Assembly: GCF_030272615.1 (NCBI RefSeq) | Contig: NC_081414.1 | Location: 911,963,009 to 912,027,008 of the forward strand | Length of the DNA stretch: 64,000 nucleotides | From: Cryptomeria japonica | Taxonomy: Eukaryota > Streptophyta > Pinopsida > Cupressales > Cupressaceae | Reading direction: 5' to 3' | Shown: piece by piece, positions 47,901-59,900 of the stretch | How positions within the stretch are numbered: position 1 is the first letter of the stretch | How the letters are laid out: the number at the start of each line of letters is the position of its first letter | The notes under the pieces: model-generated | The model's input: the letters and a program-made list of their open reading frames with translations, nothing else | The model's database searches: none | What the model was told of the DNA's origin: nothing | Made by a program: the position numbers and the translations under genes

Positions 47901-50900
47901 AGAAGATAAGAAGGTTGGGAAACAATTTCAGTTTCATCAGCCTCCTGAGGGTCAAACAGCCTCAGAAGTCTTGTGGGCTCACTGGGAGTCTTCTCAGGAA
48001 TCTGATATGGCAGAGGGTGAGAGATCAGTTGGGGGTAATGAGAGGCACACCCACAACAGAGAAGATAGCGGAAAGGAAAGGGAAAGATCTCTGAGTCCCG
48101 GGAAGAGGTTTGAAAGAAAGATGGATGCTTTGATGGACATGGTCTCCCTCATGATGGGAAAAATGGGTCAGAACACCACTCCTCAGAATAACTCAGGCCA
48201 TAGAGGAGAGTATAGTGCTTCCAAACCGCATGATGAGCATGTAGGCCGGATAGTGCCTAATAATACCAACATTTCTTCCAGACCCTTTAAACCCACCTTT
48301 CTGGCACCCGTAATTAATCAGCCTGATCCCGGGGAGAATGCTTCCTTTGTGGAGCAGTTGAGACTCGGTCGAGCAGAGTATGATTCTCTACCTGACGACA
48401 TCAAAATGGATATGTCCTATAATGATTTCATGGATCATAAAAGGAAAAACAAAGGACAAGGGAGATATCATGATCAGAGGAGACCATTAAATCAAGGAGA
48501 CTTGTACCAAGCTGTCAACAAAGTTACACTTCCCCACTTTGACGGGAGTGATTCCAATTCAGCCCGAGCTTGGATTCAAAAGCTGGATAACTATCTAGCT
48601 CTCCGACCAATGGCAGAAGAAGAAGCGATCAAGTTCGCTACGCTACACCTTGATGGGGTGGCGCACGAGTGGTGGTACCATGGCCTCATCACCTTGGGTC
48701 ATAGGTCTATCACAGCATATGATGAGTTCACCACTAGGCTCATTGAGAGATTTGAGAAGAAGGATCCTGAAATCCACTTTAGAGAACTTGCACAACTAAG
48801 ACAGTATGGCACAGTCCATGCCTACATTGCAGAATTTCAACGGCTCTCAGTCATGGTGACAGGAATCACGGAAAGGAGGTTGGTGATTCTTTTCAGTGAA
48901 GGGTTGACAGAACCTCTCAAGGGGTGGATTAAAGCTTTCGATCCCCCATCATTGCAAGAGGCCATGAAAAAAGCAAGAAATATGGAGTGGGCCGCTCCTA
49001 AGGCCAAATTTCAGTCAAATTCCCCCTTTCAGAAAGGGGATAAGGGAAAAAGGCCTCAGCATAGACTGCCCTTGAGACCTCAACACCAAGAGTTCAAGAA
49101 CCGCAATCCCAATATCCCCCGGTTGGATCCAGAAACCCTGAATGAACTCAGAAGAAAGGGGTTATGTTTCCAGTGTAGGGAAAAATGGTCACAAGATCAT
49201 GTTTGCCAAAAGGGGGTTAAGTTCAATCAGATTGAATATTATTCTGCTGGTGAGAGTGGTTCTGAATTTTCCGACCAGCAATCTGATTTTGAATAAAGTG
49301 AAGGAGATAGAGCCCCAGAAGAATCTGGAGATGAAAGGGAGTGTGGGGGAGTCTTGGCCCAACTCTCTAGTTTTCAAAGAAACGAATCATTCAAGGTTCG
49401 TGGGATGATCAAAGGGCAGCGAATTGTAGCCTTGATCGACACTGGAGCAACACATAACTTCATTGATGAAGTTGTGGTAGCCAAGAAGGGGCTGCAAACT
49501 GAAGAGTTTGAAGGGTTTAAGGTCATGGTTGCCGATGGATTCCATATCTCTTGCACCAAGAAGATTTCAAACATGACCATGCAGTTGGGAAACTACGAAG
49601 TCAAGGATGACTTCTACGTAGTACACATTGGGGATACTGATGCTGTCCTTGGTATTCAATGGTTGCGTTCTCTTGGGGAGATTTCCTTGAATCTGCAGAC
49701 TATGGAGTTGAAGTTTCAATCAGATGGGAAGAAGATAGTTCTAAGAGGAATGTCTAATGGAGGTCCGCGAGTTGTGTCATTCAAGAGAATGGCAAGACTG
49801 ATCCGTCACGATCAAGCTGAGTGGATTGCTGAATGTATAATCCTCCCTGCTAGTCCTGTTGAGACTAAACGTGACCAACCTCCTGACATCCAGTCTCTTC
49901 TCACAAAGAAAAGTGCGGTTTTTGCCGACTTGCCTCCTGGACCTCCACCTGAACGGGGTTCAGAACACATTATAGAGCTCAAGGAAGGAGCTAAACCGGT
50001 GATCATAACTCCATATCGGTATCCGAAGAGGCAGAAAGATGAAATAGAGAGGAATATTCAAGAACTCTTGGAGATGGGTTTCATTCGCCCAAGCAAGAGC
50101 CCCTTCGCTTCTGCAGTGGTTTTGGTGAAGAAGAAGGATGGGACCATGCGCATGTGCGTGGACTATCGTGCTTTGAATCAAAGCACCATCAAAAATAGAT
50201 ACCCCATTCCCAGAATTGATGAACTTATTGATGAGTTACATGGGGCCAAGTTCTTCTCGAAGATCGATCTGAGGTCGGGCTACCATCAGATTCGGATGAG
50301 GGGGTCTGACGTTGAGAAGACAGCTTTCAGATGCCACTATGGTCATTTTGAATTCCTAGTCATGCCCTTTGGGTTGACTAATGCTTCGGCCACCTTTCAG
50401 TCTTGCATGAACCGTGTTTTTCAGAATCAGCTAAGGAATTTTGTATTGATATTTTTTGATGACATTCTGATTTACAGCAAGACTTGGGATGATCATCTCA
50501 AGCACTTGGAAGGAGTGCTTAATATCCTGGAGTCTGAGAGTTTGTTCGCTAAAGCTTCCAAATGTGAATTTGGAATGGAGGAGTTATTGTACCTGGGTCA
50601 CATAATCAGTGCTGAAGGAGTGAAGGTGGACCCGGAAAAGATAAAAGCAGTCATGGATTGGCCACCCCCTGAGAATTTGACTCAATTGAAAGGGTTTTTA
50701 GGTCTGTGTGGGTTTTATCGAAGATTTGTTAAGGGGTATTCACAAAATGCAGCTCCCCTTACTGATCTCACCAAAAAGGGGGCCTTTGTTTGGTCCGAAA
50801 AGGCTCAAGTTGTGTTTGACAAATTTAAGAAGATAATGAGCTCGTGTCCAGTTTTAGCCATTCCTGATTTCTCCAAACCATGAGCTCGTGTCCAGTTTTA

Positions 50901-53900
50901 GCCATTCCTGATTTCTCCAAACCATTTGAGCTGCAATGTGATGCATCAGGTGAAGGAGTGGGGGCTGTCCTGATGCAAGACAAACACCCTATCGTGTTTG
51001 AGAGTAGAAAATTACGGGGTGTCGAAAGGACATACTCGATTTATGACAAAGAAATGCTTGCCATTATGCATGCATTAGCCAAGTTCAGGCAGTACTTGGT
51101 GGGGAACAAATTCGTGGTGAAAACTGACCACAATAGCCTCAAGCATTTCATGCATCAGAAAGATCTAAATGAGAGGCAACAGAAATGGGTAAGTAAGCTT
51201 CAAGCCTATGACTTTGACATTGAATATGTCAAAGGGAAAAATAATATCGTGGCCGATGCTCTGTCTAGAAGACCTCATCTTAGCTCATTGTGTGAGCTTA
51301 CTGCAGATTGGAGAGACTTGTTGCTTGCTGATTATGCCAAAAATCAGTTTGCAACCAGCATTCTTGAAGGTACTTTTCATGATGAAAGGTACAAGGTGGT
51401 TGAGGGATTGATCCATTACAAGGGAAGGATCTTTTTGGTGTCCGATTCTAAATTGAAGAAGAAGATTCTTCTGACTTTTCATGATATTCCGGTTGCTGGT
51501 CACCAAGGGTTTTTCAAGACATATACGCAGATCCGAGAAAGGTTTTCTTGGAAAGGGTTGAAGGGAGAAGTACAACACTACATCCAGGAATGTCCTGTTT
51601 GTCAAGTAAATAAGAATGAGAACACTTTACCTGCCGGTTTGCTGCAACCCCTCCCCATTCCTAATCAAAAATGGGAAAGTATCTCGATGGATTTCATCAC
51701 CGGGTTGCCCAAATCTCAAGGGAAGGACTGTATTTATGTAGTGGTGGATAGGCTTACCAAATTTGCTCATTTCTTCGCCATTACCAGCACTTTTTCTGCA
51801 GCACAAGTTGCAGATCTGTTCTTTCGGGAGGTGTTTAGGCTGCATGGGGTACCCAAAAACATTGTAAGTGATAGGGACAGCAAGTTCTTAAGTACTTTTT
51901 GGCAAGAAGTTTTCAGAATGAGTGGTACTGTGCTCACTCCAAGCACTAGTTATCACCCCCAAACAGATGGTCAGACTGAAGTAGTGAACAAGTGGTTGGA
52001 AGGCTACTTAAGAAATTATGTGTCAGAACAGCAAAGAGCATGGGTCAAGTGGCTGCACCTAGGGGAGTACTGCTACAACTCTTCGTTCCATATGTCGATA
52101 AAGATGTCTCCTTTCTTGGCACTTTATGGGTATGAAGCTCCTAGTTTTGCAGATTTGGTTTTTGGTGATAGCAAAGCACCCTTAGCCAAGGATATGTTGC
52201 AGAAAAATCAAGACATAATGAAATCTTTGAAAGAAAATTTGCAGATTGCACAAAATCAGCAGAAGTTGTATGCTGATCAGAGGCGTAGTGAGCGCTCATT
52301 CGAAGTTGGGGATATGGTCTATCTGCGATTGCAGCCTTATAGACAGTCTACTCTCAAAAAGAGTGGAGCTGAGAAGCTCAAACCTCGCTTCTATGGGCCA
52401 TTCAAGGTCATCAGAAAGGTTGGGGCAGTAGCTTATGAATTGGAGCTACCTTCTAATAGTAGAGTCCATAATGTCTTCCATGTATCTCGTCTCAAGAAGG
52501 CTCTTGGACACAATGTGGTACCTTCGTCACAATTACCCCCCCTGGATGAAGAGGGGCAATTGGTTCTAATTCCCGAAGAGATACTTAATGTCAGAGAACG
52601 GTCTTTGAGGAAAAGAACCATCAGAGAATACTTAGTGAAGTGGAAAAACCTGCCTTTGGAGGATGCAACTTGGGAAAGTGATGAGATATTGCAGCATCCT
52701 GGTTTGCGATTGCTTGGGGACAAGCAATCTTGGGGAGGGCAGACTGTAATGTCCCCTTCTTGGACCTGATTTTCTCTGCGACCGTTGGTCTTTTGTTTGG
52801 AAACTCGGAGGCCAGTCGGAAGGTATAATTAGGGTTTCCTATTTTTGAGGAGGACTTTGTTCTTTTTGGATGGTTCCCTTGGCGGCTTCTTTCTGGTTGC
52901 TCAGAGAGCTTCGCAACGGTATATTCATCTCTGCTTTCGAGGCAATTCTTAGAATTTACTATTTTTAGTAAGTTCTATTTTTGGCAGTATCCAGGTGGCA
53001 TCAGGCAATCTCCTTTTCTTGTTCAGTCAACTCAAAAGGGCGTAGACAGATTCGAGCTCCAGAATGCAAGGTTGAGAAGTCAAGTAATTTCAATTTTAAA
53101 TAACATTATAATTATAATGTTATTTTACCCTTGGCCTAGTCAAATGACTTAATGACAACTTAAAAGGGGGTTTCTAAGGGTGGCGCCTTCATGGAGTATA
53201 TTTAATATTTTTCTTGTCCTAAACCAAAGTCAAAACCAAGGCGTGACTTACCAAGGTGAAGACTTTATTATATACCTTGACTTTTGCGCTAGGAAAGATG
53301 GGACGCCATGTTGAAGGTGAGATTAGGGTTTGAGGTGAAGTTGCATTTAGGGTTTCATGGAGTCCAAGGAATCTATATATTGGAGTCTTGTGCATCATGG
53401 AGGGACCTTTTTGCAGAATTTTGTTTGGCTGCCGTCTGGCTCTGGGATTTGCTTCAAGGAATGAAGGCCTTCTAGCACAGGCATCGCTTCTTGTTTGAAA
53501 GACAACAACTAGTGGTGATTTAATCTCTATGTATTGCATTTGATAGTAGTTTATCTTCAGAGTATTGCATTATTAATCATTTAAGCATTATAGTGTATTC
53601 AGTTTTCTGCATCCAGGAAACCGCGACTGCATGTTTTCCATTCATAAAACAGAAAACACCAAAAATATCATTCTGGGTATTAGCCCATTGCATTTGTTTG
53701 ACCTAGGCGTTGCATTTCCTAAGTTTGTAGCATTTTAGAAGCTTGCATTGAATTTTAAGAGCAAATCGTACCATTCTGCTAAACCGTACCATTTGGGAGT
53801 GCATTGAAATTCGTGCAGGTTGTATGCATGGGTTTTGGGTTGGTTTCTTTGTCTTGTCTTAAGCATCTCCATTAATAAGGGTTATTGCATCTGATTGCTG

Positions 53901-56900
53901 GTCATTTGGAGGTTATATGTGAAGAATATGAGCATGTGAAGTAGTCCTATAGTCTGCTGTTTATGCATTTAATGTGCAGATTTGTAACAGGAATCGGGAG
54001 ATCCAGTATATTGATCTTTGAAGCTATTGGATTTAGTATTTCCACTTAAGTTCATAATGGCTCTCCATAATGTAATGTGATCCCTTAGAAATTCTACAAG
54101 ATTTGAACAGAGGAATCCACACTGTGTAAAGGCTGACAGTAGTACTGGCAGTCTTGGTATCATGCTTCATTTCTAGTTGTAATTCTCAAACTCACTTAAG
54201 TTGTTGTAATAAGTTTATCCTCCACCCTATGGTAGCTACTCTCCCTTCTTGGGTCGGAAAGCACATTCCGGGTGTTGAGTGTTTTCAGTTTCTGCATTAC
54301 TAATCAAACAAGCATTATAGTTTTCACTCCGTCATATGGTCGCCCCTGTCCGTTTGGAGTGGGTAGCACATACTTGGCGTAGAGTTCCCATTCCAGTTTT
54401 AGAATAGGGGATCCTCTGACCAATGCTCGCCATCTCGGCGCCATGCTGGTTAGAGTTTTCTGCATAAGCAACTGTTTTAAAGATCCTCTGACCAATGCTC
54501 GCCATCCACGGCGCATTCTGGGTAGAGTTGTTTCAGCACATGGAATTATATTCTAACTTAAACGTACAATCATCTAAGTTATTGCAATCCAACTTGTTTT
54601 AAAGTTTTTTTTTAAAAAAAATTGGCTAGGAATATTTCATTTGCTAAAAACGGTTCATTGAAGAGCAGAACCTTGGGCTCACTATTGCTGGACCATTGGG
54701 ATTGGTTTCTCTCAACATGCCATTCTCTGTATTGACCAGAGGGGCCTTTTACTTTAGTCTCAATCATTGTTGACCTCCATGGGAACACCTTGACTTGGTT
54801 TTATTTGTATGGATCAAAGATTTAGTCCATAGAGGATATTTCGACAAGAGTTGGAAGATTGATAACTATGTACTAAGAGGATATTTCGACTGGCCAACAG
54901 AGGTTGGCTGTTGGATAACTATGTACAAATGTAACAATTCAAGGAAAATGTTTAGACTTTGACCAGCCTGTAGAAGGTGATGAGATCCTTCTGGAAACTT
55001 TTGACCTGTTATCCAGGGCCATCCAGCTACAGCTTTAATATAATTATATATCAATCCAGTATCCAATTTGCAGATACATGTATATTTGTATCCACATGGG
55101 AGGGAAGGTATCCAGTAAACCTATATATAACATCACCAAAAATTAAAATAGTATTTATGAAACAAAACTTTCCAGTCATAAAGGAAGACTTCGCTGATCT
55201 CTACTGCTACTCAACTAGTATTCTTAGCAACTGCATGCTTTTGAAATATTAAGTGCAATTATTTGATGCTTTGGAATAGATACACAAAAAAAGATGTGAA
55301 GGAATAACTTAATTGGGGTGATTAACCTCTGACATAAGCAAGTTCAAACTTTAAATATAATTGATCATTTTGGTCTCAATAAAGTGTCTTTGAGAAGTCT
55401 TCCTCCAAATTCAAGTTTAAAAGTGCTATCCGCAGTAACCAACAAATCCTTGCCTTTTGAGGATCTATGTTCTATTATTAATATTGCTATTGTTTCTGAT
55501 ATATTTTAGTATTGGATGCAAATTTAATTGTTTTGGCTACCATTTACACAACAGAATGCAGTTTACCCCAAAGTAGATGCATCTCGAGTATGAGAGTTTG
55601 GACCCGTGTAAAGTATTATTAGCTCATGGTAGTAAGCTATTTGCTTAAACTCACTTAAGTCTCATTACAGTTTCAGTTTGATTCCCAACTCATAAATCAA
55701 GGTGGGGAATCAAGACTTACTTAAAGAATCGTCTATTCACAAGCAACATTTTCAATGCAAGTATTCCATGTATGAAAAATGAATAAACTTTGAGAAGTAA
55801 ATTCTTTCCCACCACCTTGTTGTACAAGACACTTTCAAATTCAATGCTAGGATTTACTCAAACTCAGGCATCATCATTATGAGGGATATGATATAGGCTA
55901 TATCCTAGAGGTTGGAACAATTTTCCTAGGTGGCATAACATGTCCAGGCATGATGATTTGAGGCCCACTTAGAGATTTTAGATTACTTTTATGCAGATTG
56001 TTATGAGTTGGAGTAGTTTTTGTAATACATTCTTTGGAGTTAATACAAGAAGCAGCTTATAGATTGCCTGATCTATGCGTATGTGCTATAAATTTGTTCT
56101 TTGTAATCTGGTAGTGTCTATTGTTTGAAATCAGAAACTTATTTTGGTCTTGTGTTTTATTGCTTTATGAATCATATTGCGCACAGAAGTGGTGTATGAG
56201 AATTAATGTGATAGGACGATATTGTGGTGATATTCTTTCCATGAATTTGTGAGGTTGCATGACTTTGCATGTTTATTGGAGGTCCGTTATTGAATGCTGG
56301 TTTGAATGATATTGATGATTTTTGGATTGCAGGGTGCTAATTGAGTTGTTCATTAAGTTGTTATTGTATTGGTTTCATTGTTATTTTCTTGTTTCACTGA
56401 TCTATCTTTTGCAGTTTATTTTGAAAGAGAATCTAAACCATAAAAATACAAAAACAAATGTTAAGCTATTGGAAGTTATTGGAATTTGTTTCAACCAGTA
56501 GGCCCCTTGACAGGTACAACCACATCAACCATTGAGCTGCCCATCTCCACCGAGACCCGACTATAGAGACCTTGGAGTAGTTAGTTTCCCCAAAACTTAT
56601 TGTTTTTCAGGAGAGGTGGTGGGTGTTCACATAAATTACCTGACTGTTGGTGAGTGTGTCAAAACACCCGTCAATAGAAACTGGTGCTAGAACAGGATTG
56701 ATTTATCAACAGATATGCTAGGGTTTGTTTTTGGTATTCCTTCAAGGGAAGATGTGTTGTTGACAACTGAGGAGGAAGCGGATGAAGTATGGAAAAAGGA
56801 TACTGCCTCCTGCAAGAGACACATGAACGAAAATTGGCTCGAGGAGGAAAGGAAGACAGGATTAAAGGTCAGTGACATTCTAAGGGCCGATTTCAAGGAG

Positions 56901-59900
56901 CCACAACAGGATTTAATCATTATGTTAAGCAAGGCCTTCGGTAAGCCAGATTGCCGACATTTTCACCCTTGGATGTTTCAGTACATGACAACTATTCTGA
57001 TTGGGAAACAATACTTTGATTGGGCCCAAATATTGTCAAATAACATACATAAACAGTTGGTTGATGTGCACAAGACAAAGAAATTCTTCTTTACCTCTTA
57101 TGTTATCTGGGCAAATTTCCAGGGTTGCAAACAGAAGGCCAGCTCGGTGATGAAGAGGGATAGAAGAAGGTGTGGGAGTATTATACTCAACTCCCTCTGA
57201 GCAATGCAAAGACACATTTTAAGAGAATTAATGATGCCTTCCTCTTCCTCGTCATTATAAAACTCATAGGTGATATAGGATACAGAATAAGCCCGGAGGC
57301 CATGGCAATAATAAGGGAATAGGTATGTTGGTTCATTCAAAACCAACATTCTACATACATCAAGGTTAGTGGATTCACAAGGAACCCTATGCTATTGCAT
57401 GTTCTTTCCTTTAGATCCTATTTTCCACTATTGACATAGTTCTATATTCTCTTTTAGGTCAATAATTTATGTAACTCAAATCGCCTGTCACAAAACTTCC
57501 ACTCCTCCAAATCCCTTATCATCTGGTTTCCAATAGTGTACTTATGTCAAAGCAACAATCTCAAATCTCACCATATCCCACAATATTTGAAGTGAAAATC
57601 GGAAATGGCAAATATATAGGATAGAATACTTTCTAAGAATGAGTTCAATCCCTTTGTGGACTCACATTTCTGCTTGTGGAGTGTTCGCACGCATTCAACT
57701 TGAAACTTTCCTTTCTCTGGAGGTGTATACATAGGTTGTATTGGTATTGAGATGTTTACCTTACACATTACCTCTGGAAGACTTACATATGGTTTGAACT
57801 TTATACATACTATATAATATAATAAATTGTTTATTTCCAGCATTTTACCTTATGACAACATAATCTATTGAATCGTAATTAGAATGGAGGTCTAGATTAT
57901 TTTAACTAATATAGATATCTTGAATACATCTATCTAAAGAAATGCCGAGAGATATCAATTGAAACTATTGAATTTACCTTAAAATTATTTTATTTTACTT
58001 TAAATTATATTTACTACATACAAAAACTTTAAAGTTTAAACTTCTTATCATAATTCAAAAAAATTATTAAAAATAAAAAATTATAATAAATATTTTTAAT
58101 TGAATTAATTAGTCTTTACTAATAATTTTAAAAAGAATATTTGTTATACATTGTAATTATGAAATGATAAGACTAATTTTTTTTAAATATCTTTTTTTAT
58201 TTTATATTTATAAATCTATCTAAAATTTATAATTTTAATGAGGGCATATTTTTGCTTTATGTGGAGTTTATTTAGAAAATATTATGTTTATACTTTATAA
58301 TTAGTATTAATATTTTGACATGTGAATGTTTGTCAAATTTAAGCTAAAAGATAAAAGTTTGTATTAACATTAACACACTCATGCCAATAACAAATACACT
58401 CCATCCCTTGCTGCCATTGTAGAATGCCTCTCAGCATTAACAAGAATATAACCCTTTATGAACAGAATCAAAGCTTTGAAAAACAATTTACAAAGAGAAC
58501 AATTATCACAAGTAAAATTGCCTGCATGAAAAACAGAATTATCTTACCTGCTCCGATGACTCTGAAATTTGACATTTAAGTCAGTGTGTGCAGAAAATGA
58601 TATCCGCAGGTGGCATGAAGTCACATGATCTGGAAGCAAATATCTAAGATCCAAAATAAACAACACATAAAAGGGCAGTCAGTAATTAATCTAGACTATA
58701 TACTTGGGCTTCCAGGAATTGCTCTGAAATCCAATCATATTTCTATTGTGATACATTTACATTGTGTTTTAAGTTTTAACAAACACAAGAAATGTAGAAT
58801 CACCTCGGAATGCTTCTTCCATCGAGGGCATTTCTTGCAGCAGTAGCAGTGTCTGGATCAGTAAACTGCACCAGTGCCTGTCCAACAAAAACTTATCAAG
58901 ATAAGCATTATGCCATATGTGTTACATTGAAATCTAAAACATAAACACTGCAGTTCAGAAGATACTACCGTATTATCTTAGTTCCCAACCTGAAATCCTG
59001 CACTCTTCTCAAACGTAGCAATCTTATGCACGAAACCAAAGGCTGAAAAGACCTGTAGCCAAAAACAGTTGCAAATTATGTTTGAGCTTTTCAAACCTAA
59101 AACTCACAAAGATGGGGAATATACCATTATTGCTAACAATATAAACTTCAAAAGAAATAACATTCTGTAATATTCATCCAAAAACTGGTTGCCACCAAAA
59201 TGTAAGGTCCTACCACCTATTGCATTGATAGAAATACAAGTATAAAAAAATATGTTAAACGATGTCTACGATATAAGGATGCCTCCAGTTTCTTATCAAA
59301 CAAAGCCAGAACCATACTTTCAAGCATGCAGACAGTTCAAAGAATAATACTTTACCATGTCCAAATCAATTACATCAAAAAATTCTTTGTAATTTGTATC
59401 TATTGATAAAACAAACTAAAAATTGATATTACTAATTAGGCTAAACTAGAAACTAAAATTCTAACTAGTAAAACATGAACTAGCCAATTTCTGTTAAGGC
59501 AGACTCCAAAAATGCAGGTACTCATTTTTTGAGAAGCAGAGATCCCCCAGGTTGCAAGCACTGTAAACAGGGTTTCTAGAGGAGGAGAAACAAATGATTT
59601 CCCTAAGAATAAGAATTTTTTACGAGGCTGTACTGTTAGGAAACATAGAGTCAAAACTGAAGAAAAGGGGTTAAACAGATGGCTGAAAACAACTGTAACA
59701 TAAGCCAGCATCCAGTTATGTTTTAGCCTTTAGATTTTAAAATCATATGTTAGACAGCTAAAGCAGTTTCTAGAAACTTATATCGATACAATATTACAAA
59801 GGACACAGCATTCAAAGATATTAGTCCAGAAAATATGATTCTAAAACCAAGAAATCGAGTACCATTTACATTCACGGTCTTACAACCTAGAGCATCAACA

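Larger units (their letters stand above)
49297..52769 (+). pseudogene. Element F pol, broken by a 44-bp tandem duplication
   Basis: Same frame as gag, open from 49297 to a TGA at 50881. Protease site [11 protein letters not shown] is at about 49430. Reverse transcriptase includes [31 protein letters not shown] and FFDD near 50455. After the duplication another frame is open from 50880 to 52769. It carries RNase H ([25 protein letters not shown]), the integrase zinc part ([10 protein letters not shown] ... CPVCQ), the core ([28 protein letters not shown]), a GPF-type module (RFYGPFKVI) and a chromodomain ([17 protein letters not shown]). Apart from this one frameshift all the catalytic motifs I could place appear intact. 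The stop lies 25 bases inside the 3' LTR. Confidence 0.93.
45928..54639 (+). mobile_element. Element F: young Ty3/gypsy chromovirus in a PTB intron
   Basis: LTRs at 45928-47823 and 52745-54639 (about 1.9 kb) start TGTAATGTCCCC and end ATATTTCA. They differ by about four substitutions and a homopolymer length change. TTTGC flanks both sides (45923-45927 and 54640-54644). The primer site TGGTATCAGAGCC is at 47825, and the purine tract TTGGGGAGGGC ends next to the 3' LTR. Gag, protease, reverse transcriptase, RNase H, integrase and a C-terminal chromodomain follow on the plus strand, antisense to the PTB gene. Two lesions separate it from a continuous gag-pol frame: an in-frame TAA after gag and a 44-bp duplication in pol. 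Confidence 0.95.
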
